Of a stretch of DNA of 62,000 nucleotides, positions 1-13,007 are shown one piece after another. The translations under genes were made by a program, and so were the position numbers. The DNA is from Glandiceps talaboti (taxonomy: Eukaryota > Hemichordata > Enteropneusta > Spengelidae): contig NC_135565.1 of NCBI RefSeq assembly GCF_964340395.1, positions 17,749,709 through 17,811,708 on the forward strand, given 5' to 3'. The notes below the pieces were generated by a model. That model was not told the origin of the DNA and did no database searches. It worked only from the letters and a program-made list of their open reading frames with translations. Every line of letters begins with the position of its first letter. Position 1 is the stretch's first letter.

Positions 1-1266
1 AGATCCCCTAGCTCTTTGTTATATACTTATTTCTCAAAAATCAGCCAGTAGAATATGTATATATACAACTGCAGTAATTGCCAATTGCGTTTTTGTTCGT
101 TGTCGCTCCAAATCACTCATACACACATCGCATTTCAGTACACACAAATTGAGAATAACAAAAATAAGAAAACTAATCATGCCATATTTAAGCATACTGC
201 AAAAGTCTTTAACAATCCCTTGTGTGGCTTCAGAGCTGTCACATTCATGTATTTCAATGAACGAAATAATTTGACAGCAAACATATTTGACAGGAAACTT
301 AATAAGTTTGAAAATAAATCACTTTCACAAATCAAATATTTATGCAGCTTATCCCCCTGAAGGCAAGGATGACTGTAATGTACCATATGATGGTGTTATA
401 GCAATGCACAGAAGACAGACAATAAACATATATGATTCACACACAAAAAAAATGAAAATTACTTCTCTTTTTCAATTTTTTTGGTCAATTTTCTTACTCT
501 AAATCAAAATTTTGACATCATTTCATTACTTCCGTTTAATTCTTCAAAGCCAATCTAAAATAACTTTTAAGCATGACAAAAAATTTCAAAAAAATAGAAA
601 TTTTTCACATCTTATTTAGGGAATTATCTAATACTGTTCGGTTGGTTTTTGTATCAAAATGTCATAATTTGACATCAATTCATATATTATGATAGTTTCC
701 TTGAAATTAAAATTTGTAAATTTTTTGTCAAAAAAAAAGGTTATAGAAAAACAGAATTTTTGTCCCATGAATTTGGCAGTAGATGCTCAATACTGTTTGA
801 TTTGTTTTCGTATTGTAAATTTTGTACTAATTTTGACAAAAATTCATAAATTTTGGCCATTTCTTTGTTTGCACTCTAAAATAAAATCAAACTTTGCGAA
901 AAATTACTGCAAAATAAAAAAAAATCTGTGCGTGTCATTTTGACGGGAAGTGTGTGATGTTTAAAATGTTAAAGCAACATGCAGTAGGAAAGGACCCCTT
1001 GGGGCAAACTACGTGACCAGGCTGCTTTGATCAGGGCATATTTCAACACTTTGCCTTATCTATTTTCTTGTGTGTGCTGGAGCAGAAAATTGGAAATTAA
1101 GAGGTCAAGGCAATAAGTTGGAACATGCAGGATGGACAAAGCTTCACAAATTGGCCTATAATTGTTTTAGAATCCACTACACACACCTTGTATTGTCGAC
1201 ACAAGCCATTGATTTTTTTTACTTTCACACCTTCCATTAATGACCCCCTTAGTATGAGAAGGAGAT

Positions 1267-1311
<45 letters not shown>

Positions 1312-1390
1312 TAGACAGACAGATAGACAGAGATAGAGACACAGACAGACAGACAGACAGACAGACAGAGACAGACAGACAGACAGACAG

Positions 1391-1423
<33 letters not shown>

Positions 1424-1480
1424 TACATACATACAGACAGACAGACAGACAGACATAGACAGAGACATACAGAGACAGCC

Positions 1481-1514
<34 letters not shown>
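1267..1514. repeat. (GACA)n microsatellite
   Basis: About 250 nt of GACA/ACAG repeats with GATA and ACAT variants. Open frames rich in Ser-Val-Cys-Leu on the minus strand are a by-product of the repeat, not a gene. Confidence 0.95.
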
Positions 1515-1516
<2 letters not shown>

Positions 1517-2084
1517 TTATGATGCGAGTCTCTCTGGGTCTATGCGCAATAACAAGTTAGATGTTTTGTGCATTTTACCTGTTACTTGGATTTTCTTGAA
1601 AATGACTTCACTTTGTATTCATATACAGTAGAATTAGGCTGTTAGTCTTTACCATATGACATCATTGTAATCGTTAATGATCTCAGACCTCAATGACCTC
1701 ATCATCAAAGTGTTAACGATGACAAGCAGTCTTTGACCTGTGTGACCTTATCATCAAAGTGTTAACTGCTAACAAACAGTCATCCGTCCTCCATCAATAC
1801 CATTACCATCACTAGTGTCGTTCTTGTGTTATCACCATAATCATCATCATCATCATCGTCATAGTTACTGCTAGACTCTTGTGTACTTCTGCTAACTTTA
1901 AAAATGACCACAGCATGTCCGAGGGCTTTGCCCCAGGTACTGTCATCATTGACTTTTTTTCAGCAACCTTTCAGGTGAAGACGGGGTCTTGCTAAAAGAC
2001 TAAGTTGCCATTGTCATCATCATAACTATTCTCTTGTCATTTTAATCACTGACATCATCATGAAATCATCAGTATCACAGATGA

Positions 2085-2130
2085 TTTCATTCATCATCAT
2101 CATCACTGCCATCATCATCATCATCACTGC

Positions 2131-2192
<62 letters not shown>

Positions 2193-2205
2193 CCATCATT
2201 ACTGC

Positions 2206-2237
<32 letters not shown>

Positions 2238-2291
2238 CTGCGATCATCATCATCATCATCATCACTGCCATCATCGTCGTCATCATCATCG

Positions 2292-2327
<36 letters not shown>

Positions 2328-2375
2328 CTGCCATCATCATCATCATCATCATCATCATCATTATCATCACTTTGA
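2085..2375. repeat. (ATC)n trinucleotide array
   Basis: About 290 nt of CAT/ATC repeats interrupted at intervals by CACTGCC. It lies 140-430 nt downstream of the exon 2 donor, inside intron 2. Poly-Met and poly-Ile frames on the two strands are artefacts of the repeat. Confidence 0.95.
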
Positions 2376-2504
2376 TCATACTAATCATGCTCTCATCAAC
2401 ATCATACAATCTACAATAACTGTTATCATCATCATCACTATCATTGCCATCAATGTAAACTGAATCAGACTGTCGGCTATTAAACACATCTTAATAACAA
2501 TAGT

Positions 2505-2514
2505 GTACTTACAG
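2505..2514 (-). other. Splice donor of intron 2
   Basis: Minus strand CT then GTAAGTAC, with GT at 2512-2511. This is a near-perfect donor placed exactly 72 nt after the acceptor and again phase 2. Confidence 0.78.
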
Positions 2515-2584
2515 TTCTTCTAGGTGGGGTAGGTGTGAAAATGCTCTTGGGGGTAGCCTTTCGATATAATTCATACTGAGATCT
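2513..2584 (-). CDS. LGR4/5/6: Coding exon 2 of the same LGR4/5/6-type receptor: first leucine-rich repeat (72 nt)
   Basis: A 72-nt exon on the minus strand, flanked by a T-rich acceptor ending TTTCCAG and a GTAAGTAC donor. The phase is 2 at both ends. Its first base completes the Leu codon opened by exon 1 (TT+A). It then reads DLSMNYIERLPPRAF followed by SHLPHLEE, with CT opening the next Leu. This is one complete 24-residue LRR (LxLSxNxIxxLPxxAFxxLPxLxxL). It joins directly to the LRRNT ending TTKL. The LSMN and LEEL signatures at the first LRR are characteristic of LGR4/5/6 proteins. In that family, and in glycoprotein-hormone receptors, single LRRs are typically carried by 72-nt phase-2 exons. 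The exon contains no stop and is too short to show as a long open frame. No further LRR exon was recognised between it and the left end, so the remaining ectodomain and the seven-helix domain lie outside the window. Confidence 0.85.
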
Positions 2585-2622
2585 CTGGAAACAAAACAAA
2601 TGAAAACCCCTCATTAAAACAA
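2585..2622 (-). other. Splice acceptor and polypyrimidine tract of intron 1
   Basis: Minus strand: a T-rich run (TTTTCATTTGTTTTGTTTCC) leads into CAG at 2587-2585. A branch-point-like TTAATGA lies about 25 nt upstream. The alternative AG two bases downstream would break the frame with exon 1, so the first AG is chosen. Confidence 0.75.
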
Positions 2623-3803
2623 AATCAACTATTTGTCTACTCTCACAACAAAATGGAAACTACCATCAATGGTTGATTTTCCTGTTCCAAAATACTCTGC
2701 GAAAGATGGTGTCATTTACGTTGGTACATTTAGGCTTGTTCTGTCATTACTACATTCAAAATAACATTTTCATCATAAAATTATGGCATTTAAGACATGC
2801 TGACTGCTTTAATAATGAGTGATTTTAGAGAACAAAGACTAATCGCCATCGATGACAGAGAGGGATTTTACTGGTAAACCCAGGGTACAACCATCCCCCT
2901 GAGTAGCACATGTAAACCCTACTGTGGTACATAGATGATAGAGAATACATGCCATTGTTTGGAGAGACATCTAAGAAGCTGTCTCTATACCAAACAACAA
3001 CAAAAACTAACAACTAGAACACTTTACATACATATATACAGTAATACTTTGATAACGTACATTCTTGTATTTATTTAAACTGAGAGCAACATGAACACAT
3101 TCCAAGTACACTTTTTCCCAACACATATTTAAAAATGTTTATAGTATAATTCATACGCACACATACACATGTACATGTACAATGTCGGTGCTAACCATGG
3201 TGAAAATTCCAACTGTCACAATATCTTGTACACACGTTATCATGATTTGTGATAATCATATTTTTGTTATGTGAAAACACGCCATAAAATTCAACAAGTA
3301 CATACAACAACCAGAAATATTCATATATCTTTTTTCGCCATCTTCGAGAATGATCAAATTTTAGCACAAATTTCTAACTCTAGCATTAGGGATTTTTTTG
3401 ATAGGTGTGAAATATGAGAGAAAAACACCAACTGCACTATATTTTGTACACACACTATGATTGGCAGATTCGTGATATTTTAGTTGCGTGAAATCATACC
3501 ATTAAATTCATGTACTTTATTTAAATACTGACACATTTTGATAAATGGACATGTTTTCATTTTTACTAGTTTAATAGTATAAGATTGATCAAATCTTTGC
3601 ATTTCTAAACCAAAATTCTTAGTATTACTGCATTTTGATGAGAAAGATAAAATTTCATTTTTGTAGTACGACAAAATGTATCTCAGAGAATAATCAAATT
3701 TTTTGCATTTCTACTACAATTACTGATTGTATTACACTGAGATATTTTGATGGGAAGAGTTGCGTTTTCATTTTTGAGCTATTAAAAAAATGTCCCATAA
3801 ACC

Positions 3804-3906
<103 letters not shown>

Positions 3907-4073
3907 TATAACTTAACACTGAGTTTCTATATATAAATAATATCATGAACCATGCAGTTCTAATCCAAATATTTCGAAGAGACATATATATGGTATATAT
4001 CAATCTGAATAAAATCTGATGTAGTGAATACGGCTTGATTTTGTTGTTATGGGAGTGATAACTGCCTTCCTAC

Positions 4074-4213
4074 CAGTGTTGCCTCGAATGATAGCCAAAT
4101 TTTGTTTTTCTGGGTAAACTCACAATGATATAAACTGTCATTTCTTGTCAGTAAGAGAGATAGGGGAAATTGTGTGCATTAGTGGCACATCAAATTGGCT
4201 TAGAGGGCACACC
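4074..4213 (-). mobile_element. MITE family A, copy 1 (inverted relative to copies 2 and 3)
   Basis: Starts CAGTGTTGCC and ends with TTAGAGGGCACACC. The interior carries GATAGCCAAATTTTG and a run related to copies at 7475 and 57292, in opposite orientation. No coding capacity, so it is a non-autonomous DNA element. Confidence 0.65.
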
Positions 4214-4852
4214 GCTTCCTACTGAAATGAACGACACTAAACGAAGGAAATAGAGGTAAATAAAGAAACTGAGCCTTATTCACCCCATCAGATTTTAATC
4301 AGATTGATACTTAAACCTAACACTGACAAAGCTAAGCTCTCGGAGATTACATAGATTATGTGGTTAGGTGTGTAACACAGCGGCACAAAAAATAGCGTAG
4401 TTGTGTACATGTATATATCGTAGCTTACAATTCTTTACATTACAGAAATCACATCACACTATCACATGGTACATTTGTAGATATAGAGATCTGGGGTTTA
4501 CAGTCTGTCATTTCAGGAAAGTTTTTGAGGCTTTCAGAGATTCCATAGATTTCATTATAAATATGCTAGTATACATTTTACAAAGCTCACAGGAAATAGT
4601 ACATATATAGTAGAGATTTGTAAAACAGAAGTCATTATATTACTTTTTCAAACTATCACGTATTACAAATAATAGATTACAAGCATTATAGTCTGTGGTT
4701 ATTTTGAAGATTACAAGAGTTTCAACACTTTCTGAGATTGCAAACTTAGATTTTCTAACAGTTCACCGGACTTTGAACAACTCATTACATTTCATACTAC
4801 CATGTACAATATACAATACATGTATATAGTCAGAATCTTTTGGGATTCTTAA

Positions 4853-5340
4853 CCTTTTCACCACCAATTGCCCCCTGGGAATGTTTGTTCTCCACCACCC
4901 CCCTCACTGACCACCAGGTGAAAGTGTTATGTAATCAAATTGATATAAAAATACTTAGAGTTGCTCATTTTTAAAAAATGAGGTATCATTTCATTGGAAA
5001 ATAAATTCTCTACATCACACTTGCAAATACATGCATTCAAATTCCACAAACACAACCGAAATATGAATTAAAGTAATAAAATATGAATAAAACTAACACA
5101 AGTTGTTTATTTATTGACATATCACAAATAAACAAAATATTTATATTACAAATAAAATTCAAAATACCAACATTTATGTTCCTACAAAACTTCTCTTTAC
5201 TGGTTAAATTGTCAAAATTGGCGAAAATTTGGCAGTAAAACGACATTTTGTGTCGTAAAAATTTGAACGAAATTAATTAACGGCTCACTAATCCGATTAT
5301 GACGCAACAGACGGTGCCGCACCGGCAATGAAAGTGTCTT
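4853..5340. mobile_element. Possible TTAA-flanked element related to the 34.5 kb copy
   Basis: Begins TTAACCTTTTCACC and includes GGCGAAAATTTGGCAG near 5220, resembling the GGCGGGAAA end of the element at 34522. The right end is uncertain (AATGAAAGTGTCTTAA near 5330). Weak and degenerate. Confidence 0.3.
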
Positions 5341-5387
5341 AAAATATCTAAAGTTGTCACCTTGATACCTTTTGAAAAGTTGGTTAG

Positions 5388-5650
5388 GTTTTCTGTTGTT
5401 TTCCGTATGATCTCTGTGTTATTGGTTTCTTCCTATCAGATGTACAGCCATTACAGATTGGAAGAACAGTTTTATATTGTCTTTTTAAGTTGATGTCAAT
5501 TTCCACATCCACTATTTCTTACGAGACGTCACAATTTTTATTATTATATTATTTTTTTCTTGAGTACGTAAAAAACAGTTTAGGGTCAGTCAGAAAACTC
5601 GATGGAGTTGGGTGACCGGAACTAAACAACTTTTTTTTTCTAGGCCTAAC
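5388..5650 (+). mobile_element. MITE family B, 5'-truncated copy
   Basis: Shares TGTACAGCCATTACAGATTG, GAAGAACAGTTTTATATTG and TTTAGGGTCAG with copies at 15871 and 56010. It ends with TTTTCTAGGCCTAAC, the family terminus. The left terminal repeat is missing. Confidence 0.7.
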
Positions 5651-7474
5651 AGCGGGAGGAAATGTAAGAATCCAGTAGGGTGGCGAGGAGTGGGGGAAGG
5701 GGTGATAGCCAAAAATACCCACATGGCTGGACTCTCAGCTATAGTAAAACTGGCATAAATTTCTATGTACAAATGTACATCTACATGTACATGTATGTAA
5801 TGCAATATTTGTGGGGAATGCTGGTAACATTCAACCAAGAAAATCTTGCATATTTATCTATTCTACTTACTGTATACCACCTGTAACATAAATTGTACAG
5901 GTACAATGTACCGGTACAATACAAGTGGAAGTTGGAACTACTTTTTTTCATAATTTGTATTCTTAATTTTCTACTTTTTAATTGACAAAGCAGGTAAAGT
6001 CTACCTGTGAGTTCGCTAGTCGTTTTACCAGGCTTCCACACTCAAAATAAGGTAGTGCAAGGTATATGTAAATTAATGTTTTATCTTACTTTCCTCTTCT
6101 TTCTCTTACTAAATCCCTAACCTTAGTGAAAACATGGCATAAAATATATTTGCAAAAGTTACAAGTTACAATGTTTTTGAAAAGGTAGAGGCAAGATATT
6201 CGTGGGCAAATTTCCTGACACATACATATACATATACCTGTGTACTCCAGAGCTCCAATCAAATAAAAAGACTTTGTGAGGATGTATTGTTGATTGATCA
6301 CTCTCACCGATTTGATAAATAGTCAAACTATACCACCTATAACAATAAATCAAAGATAACTACTTTCAGCATGTTAGCAATATTGTGTTTAGGTACAAAC
6401 TCTACAGACACCACTACCCACTTGCAACAGATACCCCAGAGAAATAAACCTATAATGATTCCACTTTCATCGCCACTCATCAGATGTTATCAATGTCTCC
6501 TGCAATAACCATCGTTCTCTCATCTTCTTAACTTATTTATATGTTAATTATGCTCATGGATAGCATTCCGGAATGTCAAATTCGGTGACTCCTGTGCTCC
6601 GATCGAAGACAAATGCTGAATATATATTGCAATGACTTGATATCAGTCAAATAGTTTTCATGGTAATTATGTTCGGGAAAACCATTACAGAACATCAAAC
6701 TGTATGACTCGCATACTCTGATCAATGATAAACACTGAATTTATATTGCAACAACTTATCACCTTTACCCATATAATGGTGCCCTCTATCAAACCTTTTT
6801 GGAGAGGATATACCGGTATACATATACTGTGAACTTTTCGATTACAAATAAACATATATATTTTTGCGTATCAGTAATTTCCTTTGTTTGACATTGCTCA
6901 GTGTTTTTTTATCACAAAATTTCTATCATGCTAATTTTCTCCAACGGTTCAAAAGTTTTTCATCATGTTGAAATGTTCTACATTACATGGTATGACAAGC
7001 AACTTAAAGTACATGTCTGAGAGTACCACAGGAGAGGGTACATTGCAGGTGGGTAGGTAGGTAGGTGGGTGGGCAGAGGTACATGTATGTAGGACAGGAT
7101 GAAAACGTATAAATGATTATTTACTTAATTAATAATCCTCCTATACATATGCCGAAAAAGTTCAACTTTCAGATTCCAGAAAGGTGCCCTCTTCATACAA
7201 GTGTATGTGCATTTTACAAAATGGACATGTTGTACATGTATGACATATATACACTTTTTGATAAATTTTGTATACTTGTCCATAAGTATTGCTACTATTT
7301 AACATATTATGTAGGATATACAATGTACATGTAAAATCTGTGATATGAAATATGCCAGACATCAAATCAAAGACAAATACTGCATAATGCAATGACTTTG
7401 ATATCTATCAAATAGCTTACACCGTATACACAGTCACCAGTGTATGTTAATTTATGTTCATAGAAAGTGAAAGA

Positions 7475-7670
7475 CATTGCCCTCTACACTACATGTACAT
7501 CGGCCAAGTCTAAGCCAATTTGACGTGCCACTGACACACAATTTCTAGTGATGCACCAAATTTTGTTGTTCCCCTATCTCTTACTATGTGGCGGGAGACT
7601 CACAAGAAATGCCAGTTTTCTCATTTTGACTCACAACAACAAAATTTGACTGTCATTAGAGGGCACACTG
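7475..7670 (+). mobile_element. MITE family A, copy 2
   Basis: Left end CATTGCCCTCTAC, right end TTAGAGGGCACACTG. The interior includes AAGCCAATTTG, GTGCCACTGAC, GACTCACAAGAAATGCCAG and AAAATTTGAC, matching the 57292 copy along its length. No open frame. Confidence 0.75.
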
Positions 7671-8989
7671 GTTGGCAGTTATGACTTTCATGATCGATAC
7701 TTTTGAAGTTTTACAGTTTATTAAAAAAAAAATTTAAAAGAGGCAATTACCAACTAAGTTATGAAAATAGTGCTTGCCTACACTATATATTGATATTCAT
7801 AACTTGATAGACATCACTGACACCTTGTTGGTTTGTATTGTTGCATCGGTATGTTTTAAATCTTTTTGTGTTGACGTTCACGATCCGATCTATTGTAAAA
7901 TGCACATCCCCAACTTGTATGGTCTTATCTTTACACACAAAAGTCTTTGTAGTAGTATCAGCAAATCCGATCTTCCCAACAAACACATATCCCACACACA
8001 GAGCATGTATTGTTGTGTATCGGTACATGTCCAACAAGCCTTTGTAGGCGCGTTAGTGATCACATCTAGCACACAAAACCCATCTCAAGTCGGCGTCAAT
8101 AGATCGGTATTTAATAACTGTATCATTGAGTACAGGAACAACTTAATTAAATCACCCAAGTATGTCTTTGTTGGAGACTGAACAGATTTCAATGCAATTA
8201 ACCCAATGCGGAGAACTGCTATATTTAGCCATCTAGGGCACCATATCAAAAGTTGGTGTTTTTTCAACCATATGAGAATTTTCTTAAATCTGCACTAAGT
8301 GCAACTGGAACATTTTTAAAACAGTTTTGTTAGATACACAGTCATGACTTACCTGTAATTATTATATATACTGAACAGTATTGAATAACCTGTTAGTAAA
8401 TATAGCTGTATGTGCAATATGATATATAAATCCAATTAAATTGATTTTTGGGTCCGCACCCTAAAATCAGACCCAACATAATCACGATTTCAATATCTTA
8501 TATGTACATGTACTGTTTATATCATGGATAAAATCAACCTCTATGTAATTATTGGTATTTTAACAACTTTCAGTAAATATAGTGTCATGATTTTACTGTG
8601 ATCTAAAAATTCATACTCTAGTTGGTAGTTATAGCTAGTTTAGTTTTAGTATTACATTGACTGACTTGAGGCACTTACATAAAACTTATTTCCTGTCATT
8701 TTCATGTCAATATGTGTACTGAAGATGTTATGTTAATTAAGTCCAGAGTGCAAATAAACATCCAAATACTGACAACAATGAAGATGTACAAATGTATATG
8801 TAAAGACAATTAAAGACTGGATCCAAATGACATAATTTGTACTTTATATATGTATACATCTACATTGTAAACCAGGCTACAGCCTCTTTACGGCATCACC
8901 CAAAACATACATGTACCTGCCAAGAGGCCGGGGTTTCATTCCTATATGTATGCATAGATAAACAAGTATAAAAATGGCTCTAAATGTTG

Positions 8990-9400
8990 AGATCCAATAA
9001 CAATTGATGGTTATACTGAACACCTGGTGTAAGTTCCAATATTATAATATGGTGGTTATACTGAACACCTGGTGTAAGTTCTAATATTATATGGTGGTTG
9101 TATTTAACACCTGGTGCAAGTTCTAATATTATATGGTGGTTGTATTTAACACCTGGTGCAAGTTCTAATATTATATGGTGGTTGTATTTAACACCTGGTG
9201 TAAGTTCTAATATTATATGGTGGTTATATTGAACACCTGGTGTAAGTTCCAACATTATATGATGGTTATACTGAACACCTGGTGTAAGTTCTAATATTAT
9301 ATAGTGGTTATACTGAACACCTGGTGTAAGTTCTAATATTATATAGTGGTTATATTGAACACATGGTTTGAGTTCAAATAGCATTTGATGGTTATACATA
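8990..9400. repeat. 42-nt minisatellite, about 9-10 copies
   Basis: Unit contains ACACCTGGTGTAAGTTCTAA then TATTATATGGTGGTTATA. The period is 42 nt, a multiple of three, so a 144-codon open frame with a 14-residue repeat appears on the minus strand. Copies differ at a few sites. I do not regard the frame as a gene: it has no coding-like flank. Confidence 0.9.
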
Positions 9401-10019
9401 CATGTAACCTTCAATGACTACAGTTATAGCCCCTCAAAAATATGTAAACCTGACTTCTGCTCATTAATAGCATATAGCATATTCATTGCAGTGAGAGACA
9501 GAGTGTCTATGTATAATGTAGCATGGCATACTCACTGCAGTGAGAGTGTCTCTCTACTGACTGCACTGAGAGTACCTGTCATGTATCATATTTGTCATAC
9601 AAACACCAGGTCTGTTAGTGTTTCCTGAAATGTCATCAGTCTTACCATTTAGACACATCTACAGCCTCTTAATCTGAAACCAAATCTAGTGTGTATCCAT
9701 TATAAATTGAACTGATTTCAGTGAAAAACACAGCTGTCTACTACATGTATATATGTAGTAAGAGTTAATGCGCTCAATGTGAATTTGTCCAAGTCAATTC
9801 TATAAGCCCTGGGTTACATATAATTCTATAATCAGACCCTAAAAATAGGCATTAGTTGTTAAAGCATAGACATTTGTAAAAAGATTGTTTTTGCTTGAAG
9901 GGGATACTAAAAACACTAGGATGAATTTGAGGTGACATATGAATTACGCAATACTGAGTGAGTATTGTTTCAGGCAATACCTCTGCCAATCAAATATCTC
10001 TCATACATTTAAGATAGAA

Positions 10020-10335
10020 CGCGCCGCAGGAACAAATTTCCCTGAAAATTAAAGTCCTTCTGTTCAATTCTCTCCAAACTTTGCCATATATATGAGAGTT
10101 TGTTCTTGGTCATTGTGAACTTATAAAAGACATTTGGAGGTTCATAGTTTTGTTTTCAAGGAAGTTGACAAACTTTATACTCTCTCATTGAGTTTATCAC
10201 CCAGTATTCGGCGGCCATATTGGATTCTAGAATGACTAAATTTTGACATTGTTTTCATGATGTGTGAATCCACTTGTAAGACATAGTAATCAAAGATTGG
10301 GGTTTAGCAGTGAAATTAAAGGCCCATGATTCAAT
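10020..10335 (+). repeat. Dispersed repeat family C, copy 1
   Basis: Shares GGAACAAATTTCCCTGAAAA, TTTGCCATATAT, GTTTTCAAGGAA and GGCGGCCATATTGGATT in the same order with the copy at 13008. No coding capacity. Confidence 0.65.
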
Positions 10336-10989
10336 CCCAGATTCTCACATTTATGCTCTTCGGAGTGGAGATCCATGTTCTTAGTGTTCTTGATTAACCT
10401 TTCCTACAGCTCTGCCAAACATCCTTTTTTTAACCTAAATTTTAAAACTTTATTGGAACTCAGTGTGTTAAAGCTAGTGACGACAACTGCATCATTAGAA
10501 AGTTCATTGAACTTTAAACTTAGGTACCATTTTGTCAATTTACGTTAATCAATAATAGCCTGCAGTGAAACCTGTTGAGTACAAACCATCCACTGACATC
10601 ACATTTTTCATTTTCCAACGATACAATTCTAATAAGATGTATATCTCCAGTGAACTGTATCAAACACACAGTACATCTAAACAAGTCTTTATACTTCATT
10701 CACCAGGGCTTACAGAAATAAATCACAGGTGTGTAAAACCATGTAGTGTCTGTCTACAATTGAGACGGTTATCTACGTCAGTGACTCAATTCTATTATAC
10801 ACATGACTGAATTCAAGCATGTTGACAATAGCATAATACGTGGGTGATTGCAGTAACTGTCCAATTGAAAGTGAAAGGTTTATGTATGGATCATAGCAAC
10901 TTACTCGGTGATATCTAGATTAATACATGTATGTCTCTGGAAAGAGTTCACATCTATCTGAATCAACCATGGATTGTTTCCTAGGTTTA

Positions 10990-11135
10990 CCATGGCTTTT
11001 TAACCATAGCAAAACCATTGGCATTTTTCCCCAGTTTTCCATGGTTTTTTAAACACAGTAAAACCACTGGCATGTTCCCCAGTTTTCCATGTTTTTTTAA
11101 GTACAGTAAAACCACTGGCATTTTCCATGTCATTC
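10990..11135. repeat. About 49-nt minisatellite, 3 copies
   Basis: Unit contains CAGTTTTCCATGGTTTTTTA and AGTAAAACCACTGGCAT. It abuts the 39-nt array to its right. Confidence 0.85.
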
Positions 11136-11340
11136 CTCTGTTACCAAGCTTACATGTAGCTACTAATACCACTCCTCTGTTACCAAGCTTAGATACTAAT
11201 CCCACTCCTCTATTACCAAGCTTACATGTAGCTACTAATACCACTCCTCTGTTACCAAGCTTACATGTAGCTACTAATACCACTCCTCTGTTACCAAGCT
11301 TAGCTACTAATACCACTCCTCAGTTACCAAGCTTCTAGAA
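11136..11340. repeat. 39-nt minisatellite, about 5 copies
   Basis: Unit is CCACTCCTCTGTTACCAAGC followed by TTACATGTAGCTACTAATA; some copies lack ACATGTAG. The 13-codon period creates open frames on both strands, which I do not call genes. Confidence 0.9.
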
Positions 11341-13007
11341 CTTCTATAACCAGACTCACAAACTCTCTATTATACCACTGTAATACCAGTGTTTTAAAAC
11401 TCTCAGTTACCATGGTCCTAAATCACTAAAAGGGTTCTAATCAGTGTGTTACCAGGGTTCTAAAATGCCAACTACAGTTCTATGCAGTCTGTCAAAACGG
11501 GTCTGAAATGTCCACTAATAAGGTTCTATACAGTTTGTTACCTGGGTTCTAAAATGTCAAATTTGCAATATTCTATGATTCTGTTTTCTGAAAAATATTC
11601 AAAATTCAAATTCCAAGTTCAAATAATTTCACAGAAGTCGGTACAATAAATAAAAGGAATTCATAGCCCCTGGCAACCCATTACAAAAGCTGCATCAAGT
11701 GGTTAAATTTTCATCTTCAGTGATGGGTTCCTACATAATCTAAGATAAACGAAGCTAATATCATACCATGTAGGCTGTGTTAGTAGGTCTTATGTATATC
11801 TAATTTGACCAAATTTCTAATATTCACTCTCTTTATTCTAAATGTATTCAGGAGAGTTTCAAAAAGCCGATGATTGAACTTTTGAAGAAAGTAATTCTCT
11901 GCGCATTATGATCTACCTGTATCTTTATCTTTATCATGTCTTGTTGAAGTACTTCGAAAGACTTAGATTGAATCTAGTTATATACATGTAAAGCAGGCAT
12001 GTACATTTTGTTGAGGAGTTCTTTCTGAAAATCTTTCCATTGAAACCTGATTACAGTGCAAACGTAGGCCACAGTAAGCTCCGAGATTTAAAGATTACCA
12101 AAAGATTTTGTCTTTACCGACACGTTGAAATGTCTCACGCTATGAAATATAAAGCAAAACAAAAGATAAAATTACAATAGTTACTAAGGTTACAACATAT
12201 GTGTTGAAGATGAGACTGTTTTTAGTTTTTACCTCTCAATAATCCGCGACAACAAGGTGTTAAAATGAATACATTTTTATAAACCATGGATGGGAGAGAG
12301 GGTACATACAGCTGCGATGGCTGCTCTGCTCGACAGTGTTAGCACATACATGTAGAACTGTGTGGGCGCAGTGTTGACATTATGAAATTTGAGAATGATG
12401 ACGAAGAGTATGAATTACTGTCTGTTTTACCTGTCCAGTTATGCAAACTGCTAAATAACAACTAAAAGCAAAACTGAATACTGTCAATTTCCCCTGCAGT
12501 GTTATGAAATATATGGTCTTGATGCAATGTGCTCGCTAACCAGATCTAAAAGATTTCATGAAGGATAGCACTAGACTATGTATGCAATGTGATAAATGAC
12601 AATTCTAAACAATATGGATACAATATGTCCATCTGATTAATAGCTATCATATATATATATTCAACCTCGCACATCATTTCATTTTATTTGATATCTATAA
12701 ATTTTATTACCACCTCACTACATGTATGATTGTAAAAATCTTACCTCATGTGAAATTAGTCTACCAAAAGTTCTATAAATCACGCTGGCAATATGTTACA
12801 GTTCAGTGCATAATAGTGCATGCAGGGGAGACAAGTCAGTATTTCATATCTTTGACCAAGCTTTGATTCATACTTTATTGCTTTCCTGATACAGACTAGT
12901 AATAAATTCTCCTTCACTGGGTTGTAATCATGCAAAAGCAGTACTGTACTGTGTGAGTCACCTCTGACAATAACATCCAACATTATTTCTCTGTTAAAGT
13001 AGAACAC

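Larger units (their letters stand above)
1..2512 (-). other. Start of intron 2 (continues past the left edge)
   Basis: Non-coding. From right to left it holds a TCATCA-type microsatellite, a short duplicated segment near 1684-1770 (two copies containing ATCATCAAAGTGTTAAC), a GACA microsatellite and AT-rich sequence. I looked for a further 72-nt LRR exon on the minus strand and found none that has splice sites, an open frame and LRR spacing together. Confidence 0.65.

Noticed and set aside
1097-1514. Ser-Val-Cys-Leu-rich open frames on the minus strand (and similar at 42958-43393)
   Set aside because: Translation of GACA/CTGT microsatellites.
1900-2010. Possible additional small exon around a TTTTTTTCAG / CAGGTGAAG pair (plus strand)
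   Set aside because: It would be a micro-exon of about 11 nt on the strand opposite the receptor gene, with no partner exons. No LRR pattern on the minus strand.
2026-2487. Poly-Met and poly-Ile frames, overlapping intron 2
   Set aside because: Translation of the ATC trinucleotide array; not related to the exon 2 reading frame.
8980-9414. 144-codon frame with 14-residue repeats, resembling a repetitive protein
   Set aside because: The unit length is divisible by three, so any stop-free unit gives a long frame. No signal peptide, splice context or codon signature. The same reasoning applies to 10987-11338 and 27996-28430.
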